Of a stretch of DNA of 64,000 nt, positions 45,221 through 59,500 are shown in pieces. The notes under the pieces were generated by a model, which saw nothing but the letters and a program-made list of their open reading frames with translations, had not been told where the DNA came from and made no database searches. Location: NCBI RefSeq assembly GCF_037038585.1, contig NC_092523.1, positions 439,001-503,000 of the forward strand. The letters run 5' to 3'. Origin of the DNA: Patagioenas fasciata (lineage: Eukaryota; Chordata; Aves; Columbiformes; Columbidae). Numbering within the stretch: position 1 is the first letter of the stretch; each line of letters starts with the position of its first letter. A program made the position numbers and the translations under genes.

Positions 45221-48200
45221 CTTCCAAAACCAGCGCAGGATACAGGAACCTACGAGAATGTCACAGTGAGACTGAACACTTAGCGTCTGAAACCACACCC
45301 AGGATACCAAGGGTTTGGGCTGTAGCCCAGAATCTAAACACACAGAACTGTGTTTGTAATACATTAGTATTGTAGGGATTTTGTTCTTGATTAACAAGAA
45401 TTGTTATTTACACATTATTCACACATAAGCTGTGCTTTCTGCCACTTGTGTGCACTAAAATCTGTTTATTTTATAAAACCTCTCAAGGACAACTTCCAGA
45501 CTTGAAAAATCCTAAACCACACCTTAGGAAAACACAGCCATTGAAAAAATACATATACTAAATCATGTGCTTTGGTTTATCATCCAAGTTTAAAGTACTC
45601 CATATTTTCAATTATCATATATGACAAATGCCATTCTGTAATAACAGGGAACTATCACTCCATTACAATTTTGAGAGATACCACCTGAAATGTTTTGTGC
45701 AATCTGGATAAAAGATGAACAGATGTGAAATATGTACAGAAATGTTCAAATTGGAGCACGTGCAGAAATTAGTTACTGGGATAGCGGGAGAAATACAGAG
45801 CCCGTTTCATAAGCTGCAAGTAGAAAAGCCTTTCCTCCTGAAAGGCAAGGCAGAGCCAAGCAGGGATGGGAGGTTTTGTCTACAAATATTGAAAGGTGCA
45901 AATAATGAGGCGGAAGAAAAGGTATGAAAGGATAGTGTTGGCACAAGACCAGCAGTGCAACATGGGCAGACACTGTTGGGATGGAAGTTCCCGGAAGGTT
46001 TCTGAGGCTCGGAGTTCTGTCGCCAGGAACGGCGGGTCAGGAAGCTGTAGCCGCCTTCAAAGCGAGTCTTGACCAGATAACGGGGAAACCGCACGACACT
46101 GCGACACCAAGGACAGGTTCAGTGACCCGATCAGCAGGACATCAGCGTCCTAACACCGCCATGCGGCTGCTGCTGGGTCACCCACCGAGGTAAAGCACAA
46201 CCGCCCGCCAGCACAATGTGCGGCCTCCAAAAGCGTGGGTGCTTTGGGGCAGGCGGGAGGAGGAGGAAGGAGACGCAGCCCCTGCTACGTTATTCTGCCC
46301 GGAACCTGACAGGAGCCTCTTTGTTTCTCACACCAACTGGTAGATCGTGGTGACGCAGCCGCGGGCCCTGCCAGGACATCCTGTCCCGCTCCCCTTCGCC
46401 ACCTTCTGCCTCCCCAGAGGAGCAGCTGTTCCAGCCCTTCCCAGCCCTCCTCGCAGAGCCCCTGGCTGTCCACAGCCCAGCAGAATCTGGTGTTGATGGA
46501 GATATGGGACCATTTTCCTTGGCCTGCTGTTTGTGATTTCAGCATTGCTCTTGGTCACCCAGGTGCACCCCTACCCATTCCCAGCTGGGACGATCCTGTG
46601 CAGAACCAAAGCCAAACCCAGACCACGGTGTTAGATTTCTGGGTCTAGCCCTGCGCAAGGCATTATTTCAGCTGACCAGGTGAAAGCAGAGAAAAGCAAA
46701 GCGGTATCTTAAACCCTCCCCAGCCCGCAAAAGCCTCGGGGCCGGGCCGGGCCGGGGCAGCTGCTCCTCCCGGGACACGCGTACCAGAGATGCTCCTGCT
46801 GCCAGTGACCAAGCCGCTGCATTCGAAAACCAAGACGTGATCACTGCTCTGCTGAAGCTGATGTGGTTAGTGGTTATTGTACGAAACTTAACGTTTCTTA
46901 CACTGGATAAACGGCTAGAAAAGACATCCAGAATGTGCGAGGTATGGATTCCATATCGTCCTCAGGGTGAAGAGTTCACATAAGATGCACCACCTCTCAG
47001 ATAAGTGCCCTGACCAGCAGGTTAAAGGATGCTTCAAGGTGTGATAGAAGGCAAATAACAGTCCCCTCTTCATCCTGTCTCATTGCATTGAAAAGGATTC
47101 AAGATGCCTCATGTCGGGGAGGTGGGGGAATGAGAAGGGGGCAGAAATGGAGCAAGCGAGCCTGTCTGTCTGAAGGGCGTTACTGGGGGGCAATTCTAGT
47201 CTGCTCTGACACGTAGATGTAGCTCCTGACTTCACGTGCACTTACTAAAGCCCCTCAGTGATGATTACCCGTCTACAGTTCTGTTCTGAGACTGATGAAT
47301 TATGCAGGTTTTTATCCGTTTGATGTGTATGTTGACATATCATTCTAGTTTCTTCATATCATTCTAGTTTCTCCATCAAAATGTCAGGCACAATAGAGTC
47401 TATACCCTATGAGGCTTCAATAATTGTGCATATAATCTCATCAAAAAAAGATATTACAACACGCAAAAGTCATAATTCTGAGCGCTCCAGCACAGCCACT
47501 TGAAGAGAAGCCTCTCCTGCACCAGGGCTTTCCCGGCGGGTTCCGTGCGCTGGCTGTTGTTCTGTAGGGCACACGCAGTATGCATTAGCTTGTCCTTGTT
47601 TTGCTTTATCCATCAACACGTTGGCTGATCAGCACTCACAATAACTTGAGCAAAACGTACAGCACTGCCAGCAGCCCTGACAGCTGATAACGCCTGGGCT
47701 ACCGAGCAATAAGTGAATGCGGCAGCTGCTAGAACTAACAGCTTTCAATCACGGCATGGATTCCTTAAGCTCGGCTCTGACAGTTCACCTGCTGCTTAAG
47801 TGATAATTTTACTGTAGCAATCAGACCATTAGACAGAATCCTAAAGTGACCCAAGCTCATTGCAGCCAAGTGCAGCTGATGCAGGTGGCTTACAACGTAT
47901 GTCAAATATTGTACAGAGCTGCATATAAATCATACGAGCATTGCTAAGCAGAGATTAATTAAGGCACCACAATTAAGCTAAGAAATCCATTCAGTTGATC
48001 AAGAGCATGGCTGATAAGGGATCCGTTTTACTAAAGCAGTTTAAAAAGCACAGTCCTGTCAAGTGTCAAGAATGAGAGAATTCATTCAAATTTAAGAAAA
48101 CTGTCTTTCTCAGAACCAAGGTTATTGTTGTCTGTGAAACCAACGCAGGGCAGGGACGCCGCTCTCCGTCCGCGGCTGCAGAAGGGGCCGTGTTCCCCGG

Positions 48201-50212
48201 TCCCAAAGCACCGGGGCGTGCGCAGCGATGCGATGCGAACCTCACCACAAAACAGACTGACACGGTCACCCAGCTTCAGTGCAGTAATTCAGTGAACTCT
48301 TCTGTAAATTGCAAAGCTCCAGAAGAGACACTGATTAAAGTGGTATCTGGCAGTTTTTCATTTTCTGATGAAATTATATCAGGCTACCAGTCACAGATGC
48401 ACATGATCTATAACATTTTCACCAGTTCTGAAATGTTAGCCTCAGTTCTGAAATTCAATCTGCGACCACTCTGTTTTGCCTTCACTGACAAACATCCCAG
48501 AAATAGAGAGATTCTTTTCTGATGATATTAAATACAATTTCTTGCCCTTTCAAGGCTTACAGAAACTCTCACTGCAGAGTGCCGGGGGCTGTGGAAATGC
48601 AGTAACCTGTCTCCTCGGTGAACATACAGGAGGTTCTTGTCCAGCTGAACATGCCACACGAGTTACAGGCACACACACGGGCCTGGGCTCTGACAAGAGC
48701 CCAGCTACAGAAACCCTGCTACAGAAACCCTGCTAGGGATCCACGCAGCTGCAGGAAGACTTTGTTCTAGTTCATATTGAGAAGGTACATGCAATTACAC
48801 AAATGCTTTTCTGGGCACACGGAGACTTGTGTGATTACATGCTACTGCCATTACCAAGGCCAAGAAACATTTGTAAAGCATTTTCTAGATTCTTAGAAGC
48901 GTGGGCTCTAGTGCTTAAGATACACGTATTGAAGGGAAATGAGAAGGGGGAACAAAATTCAGCGTTTGAGGACCAGCGCGGGTGAACGCTTTCCTAACCC
49001 TTTGAGCCGAAGCAGGAGGCGTCGTCGGGCTCAGGGCTGGGGTTTCCCGTTTGGTACCCGTGAGGCACGGACAGGACCCACAGCACAGCCCTCCTGTTTG
49101 CTGCTCACTGCTCCTCTGCATACGGTTCCACAGGAACCGTCACATTTGCTTCCAGATCGTGGGGAAGGCTCTCGGAACAGCAGAGCTGAGCTCTGCGGTG
49201 CTGCTGCGGGATGGGAGGTGGATGTTTGAGAGGGTGCAGAGGGAGAACATGGGGGAGAACGGTGTCCGACTGCACCGTCCGTGTGCCGCAGGGACCTGGG
49301 CTGTCCCAGGCTCGGCAGCCAGAACCGCCTCTGGTACCGCACACAGGACCAGGAACGGAGGCGCCCTGATCCTTTCCTTGCCCTGCTGGCACCTGCAGCA
49401 CTGCCAAGCTGTCCTACCAGCTCTCGGTGTCACCTGGCACAGCTCTGTGACACACAAACTGGAGCCACCTCCATGCGCAGCATCCCCGCCTCCCCGCCAG
49501 CTCTGGGAACCAAAGCTGCTGTTTGCCTGAGAGCACTTTCTGCCAGAGGTTTTGCCATGACAGGTTTTCCAAGGCTTGCAACACTTCCCTGTTCCTGAAC
49601 AGCAAGAGATCCTGCTGGCAGCCCCGTGCTGCGTTCACTGAGGCTTTTGTCAGGGCGGAGCTAACCCGGGTGTTAGAAACTCTGAAGCATAAAGCTCAGC
49701 TCTCCACTCTCCAAAAAGTAAAACTGATGTATAAGCAATGTTTCCTAGCTGCAACATGCAGCCTTTTTTGGCTACGACAGCCACCTGTCTCATACCGGTG
49801 TGAAGGCATGGGGACCACATTCTGCTCGGGGTGCTTGGGTGCGATCCCCTGGTGGCGGCAGGAGGCCACAGTCCGGCCCTGCACCAGCTGCGGGACACGA
49901 CGTGTCTGCTCGAGTCGCTGTGGGAGACCACGCGACGCGTCACGCAGCTCAGCCACGCCGCTGACGTTTAACTGCTCCAGTGCCTCCATACCAGTACACC
50001 TGCCATGCATACCTTCAGCTGAACCATTCTGCTTTCTGACCGTATGCGTTTCCCCTTGTCTTTGTGTGGATTTATATTAGAGAACAGGCAAGGATTGCTC
50101 TGGAGAAAGCCCCAGCAGTCTAAGCCGTCACTGTCTGCTATGCCTCAGGTTGCTTTCGAGTGAATGGGAGAGTCTCACTCCTTGCTATTATTTGTTATTT
50201 TTTCCTGTTCAG
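45220..50212. other. Intergenic DNA upstream of M1AP
   Basis: About 5 kb with short frames only. A near-perfect 20-bp direct repeat (ATATCATTCTAGTTTCTTC) sits near 47337-47375, and a small CpG-rich patch at 48140-48240. M1AP 5' UTR exons and its promoter probably lie here, but I cannot place them. Confidence 0.4.
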
Positions 50213-50256
50213 ATGCAGATGGATAACTGGTCATCTAATACGCCTGTTCAGAAGCC

Positions 50257-50505
50257 ATGAATTCCAAAAAATTACTCTCCGAAACACGGAGAACATTTCC
50301 TGCTGCTAAAGTACAGTGCCAGCAACCCTCACGGACCCTCATCGTGGATGCCACGTCACCCTCCTGGGCCAACACGTGCTCCGTGCTGTCGGAAGCGCTG
50401 GAGAACACGCTCTGCCTGGCGTGCGCTCTGGCGGGTCCCTGCCGCGTGCCCCTGCTCAGCGTCTACGCGGTGCAGAGCCAGCAGGAGTGTCTGCTGCCCT
50501 TCACG
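50257..50505 (+). CDS. M1AP: M1AP coding exon 1
   Basis: 83 codons from ATG to a GTACGT donor, phase 0. The exon probably begins at 50213 after TTCCTGTTCAG; an upstream ATG at 50213 opens a 15-codon uORF whose TGA overlaps the main ATG. Confidence 0.9.
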
Positions 50506-53500
50506 GTACGTGCCACACCGCGGCTCTCGGGAGCCCACAAACAGTGCAGCAGGCTGCTGCACTTCATAAGGTTATGATGTACTGCAAGTGCCTATCTAAA
50601 GGTTAATCAGAGCACAGTTTCATAGACTTCACAGAAGAGGTGAATTATCATGAAAGAAAGATGTTTAAAAGGAGTGTAATAATTTTGACCTGTGAAGTTG
50701 CTCGTGTGCATGAATTAGGTTTTGTGCTGTTCCCTTCTAAAACATCTGGTGTCCCTCTCCTTTCACATGCAACTTTCTGCACTATCTGTACTGCCTGTCA
50801 AAGTTACCAAACACAGTTCTACAGCTGTAATAATCTGGATGGCGAAATGGTCCGCGTAGCTGTTGGTCACACAAATATTACCACTTCGCAAGAGGTTCCA
50901 GATGTTTAAAGGATCCGAATTCAAAATATTTTTGCCAAATTTGAAAAATATCCCAAAATCACAGAATCACTGAATCATTTAGGTTGGAAAAGACCCTTGA
51001 GATCATTGAGTCCATCCATAAACCTAACATTGCCAAGTGCAGCACTAAACCATGTCCCAAAGCGCCACATCTACATGTCTTTTAAGTACAGATATCTTTC
51101 CTTTCTAACACTTGCTCTAGTAGCTCATTGTTGAAGCGGTGTTTGCTTTTTTGATGATGGTTACTGCAGTGAATGTCCTAAAAGAGCAGTATAAAAGCAC
51201 AGGAAGCGCCGTCCTGGGTCAGACCAGCAGCCGCTCCAAAGCACAGGCTGGTTTGGGGAGCACTGCAGCTCAGTCGCTTCTGCAGTTCAGTCTCCTCACA
51301 CCACCCTGGCTCCACAGCTGGCTTGAGACAGCAGAGGACACACCTGAGGCTGTTCCTCGTGGTATGTGCTCCTGTTCCCCATGGGTCTGTTGAACCCCTT
51401 TTTGAGCCTGTCCCCACCTCCTGAACGCAGGTTCCAGTCCCCATCTCCAGAGCACAGTAACATGGGTATGGTGGGGTGACTGTGGTCTGGGGACATCACA
51501 CCACCACAGTGCTCCTGTCTGTGTTCCAAGTTCTGCCAAACTACCACATTTGGGTTCCCAGCAGGCAACAGGCAGACAGCTGAAAACTGCTGAGCGATCA
51601 TGCCTGTTGTGACTGGTGTGACCATGGCTGTTTCAGCTATGTCACCGTTCACGGCTCCGTGTCCTGACTCCTGCCCCCAGTCCTGCCTCAGTGCTGTGAG
51701 CTCAAAAGCCTCCTTCCACACCAAAAAAAAGCACTTCACATCACCAGTTTGACATTTCCAGTCTTCCGATCTCGTGTGTCCTGTTTCGCAGGCGGTGAGA
51801 GAGAGCTTCCCGCGGGTGCAGGCCTGCCTGTCGGAGCTGCGCTCGCTGCCCCGGGACGGCGCTTTCCCGGCGGGGCCCCGCGGGGCCGCCCGCGCCGCGC
51901 AGGACGCGCTGCAGCAGTTCAAGCAGCACAGCCGGCACTCGGCGCACGGAGCGCTGGAGGTGAGGGGCCGAGGGGCCGGGAGGGCTGGGGGCAGACCTGC
52001 CGCTCGTTAGCACCTTGGCGTGGGGGCTGTGCGGTCCCCGGGGCCACGGGAGGTGCAGTCACTACGGAAACAACTTCTCCAAAACCCCCCCGTGGCAGTG
52101 CCCGGACACCAAAACCACCGCGAGCACATGTGGCCTGAACCGACTGTAACTCGGAACCGAAACCAAACGGCAGAAACCCGTGCGGGGGAGGAGGGGGAAG
52201 GGTCGCGTAATTCAGAAGCGGTCAGCACTCCGGCAGCATTTACCGAAGCTCCATGTACCAGCTGGGACATCACGGCAGGAGCACCGCAGGGACCCCGGCC
52301 CGCCCCCAGGAGCGGCCGCGCTCACTCGGGGCACCCCGCAGAAACAACCGCTTGCCCGGGGGCTCAGCCGAGGATGCGCTGAGAGGAAACAATCACTCAC
52401 CCGGAACACGGGAGGGCTCCTCCCGGCGCATCTGCCCACACGCTCCCTGCTCAGGGGAAGGTCCGCCCACAGCACCCAGGCACCCGCGGCGGCCCGGCCG
52501 GGACCTGCTTTGTAGCCCGGCCCGGTCTGGCCGTGGCCGCGAGGAGCCGGGCCAGCAGGGCTGTGGTTGGCTGAGGCCCCTGTCTGTCAGCAAGTGTCCC
52601 GCCTCCCCCACCCAATGCCGGGGTGTCCCGAGGGGTCACCGTGCCCGGGCCGGAGGTGACACTGGCGTTGACCGCGGAGCTCGGGGGGGATAGGGACAGC
52701 GGGTCACGAAAGGTGCTGGGGAGCCACCCACTGCCCTGTCGGGGGTGTCCGCTGAATGCTCATGGGGACAGGACATTCGAGTTGCTTATGGATGCTGGCT
52801 TTACCATATAGAAAAATGGATTTAGTTTCCAGGCACTTAACACTGGACTTTTTTCAGCTTTACTTTCATTACTTTCACAGAAGAACTGTGTCAAAAGCAA
52901 AGACACGGACATGGTTTTCCTCTCAGTTTGTGGTTATGGTGTCACTGATGCAATAGGATGTTTGTACAAAGGTCCTCGTGCTTGAAGCCGTGTCCATAGT
53001 TTACTGAAAGCGAACTCATACAGACAAAAGAAATACATTTCATCCTGAGAACAGCTGGGGTAGTCGCAAAGGACAGAAAAAGCCTACAGAACGGGCATTA
53101 TCTTGGCACATTCCTCTTCAAATCAGTTTCCGGAGTAAAGAGAAAACATGGTCAGTATTTGGAATAACAAGAGGGTTTGTTTATAATTAGTGTTTTTCTT
53201 TTCAGAGTGGCAGTTTGGGAGTTCTACAGGGCTCCTACTCTGCAAATTGTAACAGAGATCCCTTACCACACCTCATTGGCATTGGCTGCATGAAATAACC
53301 AGAAAGCCTAAAAAGACTATCATAAGAAGGTCAGGAATCATCACGTTTGCTCTTGTCGTGCATCCCGACATGGGGTGAGTGGAGAAGGGGTCACCTCTGA
53401 CGTGGTTATGGCAGACACAGAGAGAATGGGGCAAGCCAATTGCTTTGGCTGTGCTCCAGAGAATCAGGGGAGAACTGCTGGCGCACTGGTACTGTATCTA

Positions 53501-56500
53501 TCTCCATCCTGATGCACTGGTATATGTATAGAACATATACACACCACATGGGTACGTTATCCCCTCTCCTCACATGTTACAAGGCCCTGGATAAGGTGCA
53601 GCTCCTAATGCATTAAGACCACCCTCTCACTTCCCACTTCGTGGATCATGCTTTATAAATATGTATCTCTCATGTTCCACCTACCCACACATAACTTAGG
53701 AAAATTCTTGAAAGACAGCCTAAAAGCAAGTCCTGCAGCTAAATAAGCATTTCTGCATCATGAAGGTATTTCTGTTGATTTGGGCTCTAGGCTGTGTGTT
53801 ATCCTGTATCCCATGCACACCAGTTCTCAAACTGCCGTCTAAGGAGGAAGCCCTAGGAGTAAAGTGTTCTCAAACAGCAGGTGCAAACATTGCCGTGCCG
53901 CCCAGGCTTGTGAAGTCTTGAGACTGGCTATTGATGATTTGCCTGGAGAAAGCAGAAAGAACAGGAACTTGGGCTGAGTACGTCTCGTTGGACAGGTCGG
54001 TGCCGTGAGCCCGGCGGGACAGCCTGCGGTTCACCTGGGGCGTCGGTGCCGTGAGCCCGGCGGGACAGCCTGCGGTTCACCTGGGGCGTCGGTGCGGTGA
54101 GCCCGGCGGGACAGCCTGCGGTTCACCTGGGGCGTCGGTGCGGTGAGCCCGGCGGGACAGCCTGCGGTTCACCTGGGGCGTCGGTGCGGTGAGCCCGGCG
54201 GGACAGCCTGCGGTTCACCTGGGGCGTCGGTGCCGTGAGCCCGGCGGGACAGCCTGCGGTTCACCTGGGGCGTCGGTGCCGTGAGCCCGGCGGGACAGCC
54301 TGCGGTTCACCTGGGGCGTCGGTGCGGTGAGCCCGGCGGGACAGCCTGCGGTTCACCTGGGGCGTCGGTGCGGTGAGCCCGGCGGGACAGCCTGCGGTTC
54401 ACCTGGGGCGTCGGTGCGGTGAGCCCGGCGGGACAGCCTGCGGTTCACCTGGGGCGTCGCTGTCATCAGGCAGACTCTCCCGGCTCTAATTAAGACTCAT
54501 TTCTAGTGTCTATCCAGGAAACCTCTCTTCTAATTTGCTGCGTTTTCTCAGGCCCTTGAGGCATTTTTCCCGACCATCTCAAGTGCGGTTTGTGCTTTAA
54601 CTTCAAAGCTGGGGGTTGGAATAAACAGAGAACACTTTTGAGACAAGACCTTTTCTGACACGCAACAAAATCCAGGACATCTTCTAGTATAGTTGAAGGA
54701 ATGCGATAGCCACCGCCAAAATGAAGTTATCTGTGAATATGGGACTCGATGACCTTGAGGGTGTCTTCCAACCGGAATGACTCTATGATTCTGTTATTCT
54801 AAGTAGGGTCACATGTGAGGTGACAGAAGAGCAAGTGCTTAAGGATGAGTTACAGTTGTATTGGAAATACTGTTTCTTTAGCAAAAAAACAGGGTTATTT
54901 TACCCAGTGTGCAAAAAGCTGCAAACACACAGAGTTGCGAGATTTATTTTGGTTTTGCGCAGATGGGTGCTGGGTGGTAGGTCCATGCAGCCAGTGCGCC
55001 GCAGCTTCCAAGACTTCAGGTTTATATGCATTGGTCTGTATCAAACCCCTCCTTTCTAATCTATGTGCGTTCCTACCTATGTGTTAGTTGGCTGAGAGTC
55101 TTCTCACCCTCATTTAAAGATACAGCATCTCGAAAGTTAATTGTGCACGTTCAGTGGGTTGCGCTCTCCCTTGGGCCGCGGGCGACTTCCAGAGCAGAGG
55201 TGTGGGTTTCCGACTGTAGTTAGATAGTTCTCTTCCAGAACACCGGTCTGTGGAACGCTGCTGACTTTCCAAGTTAGTTTAGGAAAGGTTGCTGACGTTC
55301 AAGGGTAAATACCTGTCGGTTTAAATCCTTTTGACCTTCTGTGTTTCATTATAAATATCGTGTTACTCATTATCTTCAGTACGTTCCTTGTTGGAGTAAA
55401 TAATGTCACCGTCAGTCATCACAACGGCCCGTGTTTATACCACGAGAGCGCCGCTGGCAATTTGCTTGTGCTAATCAGATGTAGCTTTAGGCAAATGTGC
55501 ATTTTCCTAACAAACTGCAAAGAGGCAAGAATATTCCTATCTGAGCAGCAAGCACAGGAGGCAGACTTTGTTACAACCTGCAATCATTTAAAACCCAAAT
55601 ATTTGTTAAAAGTGTTGAAAACACTCTAGAGATCCTGCCTTCAGAGAGAAAAACCAGCGGCAGCTACAGGGCAGGAAGCGTGGCCAGTCTGCAGGAGACG
55701 AAGAGCATTTTCAGGTTACCAGCAGCCCATTCCTGTCAGATTAGGAAGTACAGTGGCATTAAGGGATTATATCTAGAGACCCTGGTACCGTGAAAGGAGG
55801 TCGCGGTGGCTGCCTCGGTTTTTGTATGCGGTGGAACGTTCCTCCTGGTCTCGGAGCAGCGCGTACCGGTGCGAGTCAGGCAGTGAGAGGTGGACCGGAG
55901 GTGATGAGCTAAGGCGTGATGGAGCGGTGGTTCCGGTGAAATAAAGGACCATCAGTGTAGCAAGCGCTCTGTCTACGGCTCTGCAAAAGACAATGAAGTA
56001 TGTTTCAGACAGTTCAGCTGTCCCCAGCTCAAGAGCAGTCCCCGTCAGCCATTTGCGTTAGTTTCTAAAAGAAGCCCATGATAATTCTTCATTCCCAGTG
56101 ACTCAGAGGGAAACCCCTGGGACAAGTTCAGTTGGGGAGGTGAACTTTGTAATGGATATCAGCTGGATCTGACACAGCGAGGCTGCCGCAGCTGAGCACG
56201 TATTCCCAGCGACGGATGCAGGCAGAACGCCTGTATAGAATATATACACATGGCTGGTCACAGTGGGCACAGACATCCAGAGCACTCACAAACACTCACA
56301 CCCCAGTGGCCTCAGCCTGCTCTGTATGTGTGTGTGCACACATCTACCTCCATCCGTACAGTGCGGGTCCCCCAGCAGCTGGGCTCAGACACCCGGCCCG
56401 CCCAGCAGCTGCTCCGGGACCCCAGTGTCCCCAGTCGCTGACATCTGGACACAGGAGCCCCCGGGACAGCTGCAGCACAGACTGCAGTGGGACACACGGA

Positions 56501-59500
56501 CAGAACCGGCCAGGACGCCCGTTGTCCCGCTGCCGGCCGCGTGTCCCCAGAGACCCCTCGCTCCCACAGCCTCTCCCTGGTCACGGCTCGCCGGTTTAGC
56601 CTTTGCCAACGATCACACACACACTTGCAGTTGCTCCATCCGCTGTGGCTGCGGCACCAACCCCACACGGCCCCTCCCCAGGACATGGCTGGGAAGGAGC
56701 CTGAGGAGCAGACGGACAGACGGTGGCGGGCAGGGCCTGGCCAGGCAGGTGTACTGGCCAGCCAGCCGCTTACACAGGACTGGCTCTTTTATCCCCTTAC
56801 CGCTCTGTTTTCCCACGCTTGTTCCTTCCCAAGTCACTGAGCTCCATCCCTTTGCCCACGTTTGGTTCGTCTCTTCAACATGCCATGAGAAGCCTTGTGC
56901 ACCCCCAAACTGCTCTTCCCCACGTCGCACATGTCCCACACCCCAGGCACAGCCCCTGTGCCAGGCAGAAGGTGCTCGGGGTTCGACTCATCCCTGTGCG
57001 TTCACACCCGGACAGGGCTCTCTGGGCACAGCTGGGGCAGCGGCCCGCGGGTGTCCCCTCCTCCGAGCCCCTTCGGCTCCTGCTCTCACACCGTCCCTGT
57101 GCTCTTTCAGGCCTCGGTGGGCTGGGGCAGCAGCCAGGACAGGGCAGGGCATCGCCTGGGCTCCTCTGCCCACCACCGTGGCTCTGCTCTTCCTACGTGT
57201 GCAGACCACCTTCCACCGTATAACCTAAAGGTTTTAATGAAATGAAGGTCTTCTAGTGAAGGAAATGCTTTACCTATGGCTGTTTAAAAAACAACAGTAT
57301 CTTTAGATGGTTCTGCTCCCCCCAGACTCAAGAAAGGTTCCCATTATCTACTTTTGTCAGTTCATAAAGGAGATCATAACTACTGCTTCATTCCCAGTAT
57401 CTCATAGATAAACACCAGGGATAGATCTGGATGGAGAAGGTACAGTCCCTGCCCGCTGCATTGCCCCCAGCTCCCCGCATCTCTCACCCTTGAACTGTCA
57501 CTTCTCTTGGCAGTTTTTAGTCTCTTCTTTTATTTTAATATCTCTGAACTAATTTGTGAAGGTCTGCTGTTAAGCTTCCCCAAGTGTTCCCTACAGGATA
57601 TTTGTTAGCAGCCTTACCTAAAATACACCTTATCCTTTATTTAGAGTTATTAAATCGTCCTCGGGAGCAATGAGCAGCTGTGCTGAGAAGACTCAGTACT
57701 TCAGCATCACTAAATGTCAGGCAAGCTCAGAACTCTGAACTCTTTCACCAGACTACTCGTTCAGGGCAGGAGCTGCTGTCAAACACCCCCGGCGCTCCTG
57801 GAAACTGTCCTGATTGTCGATGAGGAACAAACTCTTTGCAGCCACTTACTTAGCGTTACATCAATAATTGCTGTGAGTGATGCGGGGCTGGAAGCGGCTC
57901 CGTCCCCACAAGGCCTCGGTCGCCGTCCCCGCTGTGCTCACGCCCCCACTGCAAGGCACAGAGTATCGGGCAGTTGCGGGTGGTTCAGTCTTCTTCAGCA
58001 GTGACACAGACCCTGCTGGTCCCCACAGTGAACCTCTCCATCCATTTCATATGACTTAAATATAAGCCAAAGCACAAAAAAGTGTTTTTAAATCTGATTT
58101 TGAATAGATGAGGTATTTTAGCGAGATGTCTCTCCTGATGCACAGCGCGACCTGCGCCATCCGAGCAGACCAGGCGTCACTGCCCACCGGTAGAGGCTGG
58201 GTAGAGGCAGCTCTTGCACTCTCCAATTTGTGTTCCAGATCACAATTCTAACGAGCCAGCCCAGCAAAGAAATGGTAAAGCAGCTGGAAAATAACTTAAA
58301 AGATGTGGATCTCATGAGTCTGCGAAGGATACAAGTCATCGAGGTTCTGAAGAGAGACTTTGTGGAGCCCGAGGCCGTGGAGCAGGGCGGGCCGGCGGAG
58401 GAGCCGGGCGGCTCTGGTGAGTGCCCAGGGAGCACAGCTTGGGACAGCAGGACAGACACCGGCACCGGCTCCGGCTCCGGCTCCGACACACACCGCCACG
58501 TGCCGTTCGGTGTCTGTGCTGCCAGCGGGAGCGGTGCCTGGAGAACAGCAAATGTTGGTACCGCAGCACTTCTCTGGGGCTTTATCACATTTGGGCAGAA
58601 TTAGCGTAGAGACTTCATGCATTACTGCATCTCCTGGTATTACCTGAAACTAATTTCACGTGCAGCACAGCTTTACTGAGGGATTAAAGAGAAAAATGCA
58701 CAGAGTTAACGGGGTAATGCTCGGACACACAAACCGCTGAGCGCCCCCCGGCAATGGCCCTCGGTGGAGGCGGAGGTGGCCCGAGCCCCTGGGGAGCTGG
58801 GCAGCTGGGGAGAGCAACGGGGGCAAGGAGCAGCAGGCAGACCACCACAGCCCCACGGTCCTACAGACAGCCCCTCCAGCCCCTCACCGGCTCCAGGCTT
58901 TGTCCTTTTCAGGATGTCTGGTTCCCAGAGAGTTCTCACCTCCAGTCCTTTCCCCTGCACTACGTTTTGCACAATACCGGGCAGAGTTACTTGCCCAGAC
59001 CAAGTCGGATACTTACCCTGTTGATCAGCTGGTTTTGTCGCTGACGTTGTTCTTGATTTGCTGCTGCTGGTTTTCTCCATGCTCAGGGCAGCTTTTCTCG
59101 AGCTCCTGAGGCTGTGCTTCTCCAGTGATCAGTAACTACATCAGTGAGGTGATTGTAGCTCTGCAGCCTCTGTTTTCCCATACAGGTCTACAATTCAAAG
59201 GCCTTTACCGCTGACACTTAAACTCCGTATCTACAAGACACACCTGGTACCAAGCTCTGGTTCACACAAGTTCTCACAATTACTTAACAAGCTTAAAAAC
59301 CTGAGTCCCGATGCTTTGCAGTTAGTGCGAGACCTGTTAGTAGCAATGACAATGCTGTTTGACTGAGTGACAGGCCATGTTGGATGTCGCTCCTCACCTG
59401 TCTCTAGCTGTTCTTTCCTGGTCGCAGTTCCACGTCAGGTCAATTAGCACAGCAGGGGCGTGGGACGTTTAGGGGGATTGCAGATTCCCTGTTGCCCCAT

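Larger units (their letters stand above)
51960..58238 (+). other. M1AP intron 2 (6.3 kb)
   Basis: CpG-dense at its start (51960-52720), then AT-richer DNA, a 46-bp minisatellite (53996-54455), a CR1 tail (54735-54800) and GC-rich sequence at 56330-57200 with frames that look fortuitous. No nested gene is recognised. Confidence 0.6.

Noticed and set aside
56216-57228. 321-codon plus frame and companions in M1AP intron 2
   Set aside because: The GC-rich intronic DNA has three frames open in part, with no domain. M1AP exon phases are complete without it.
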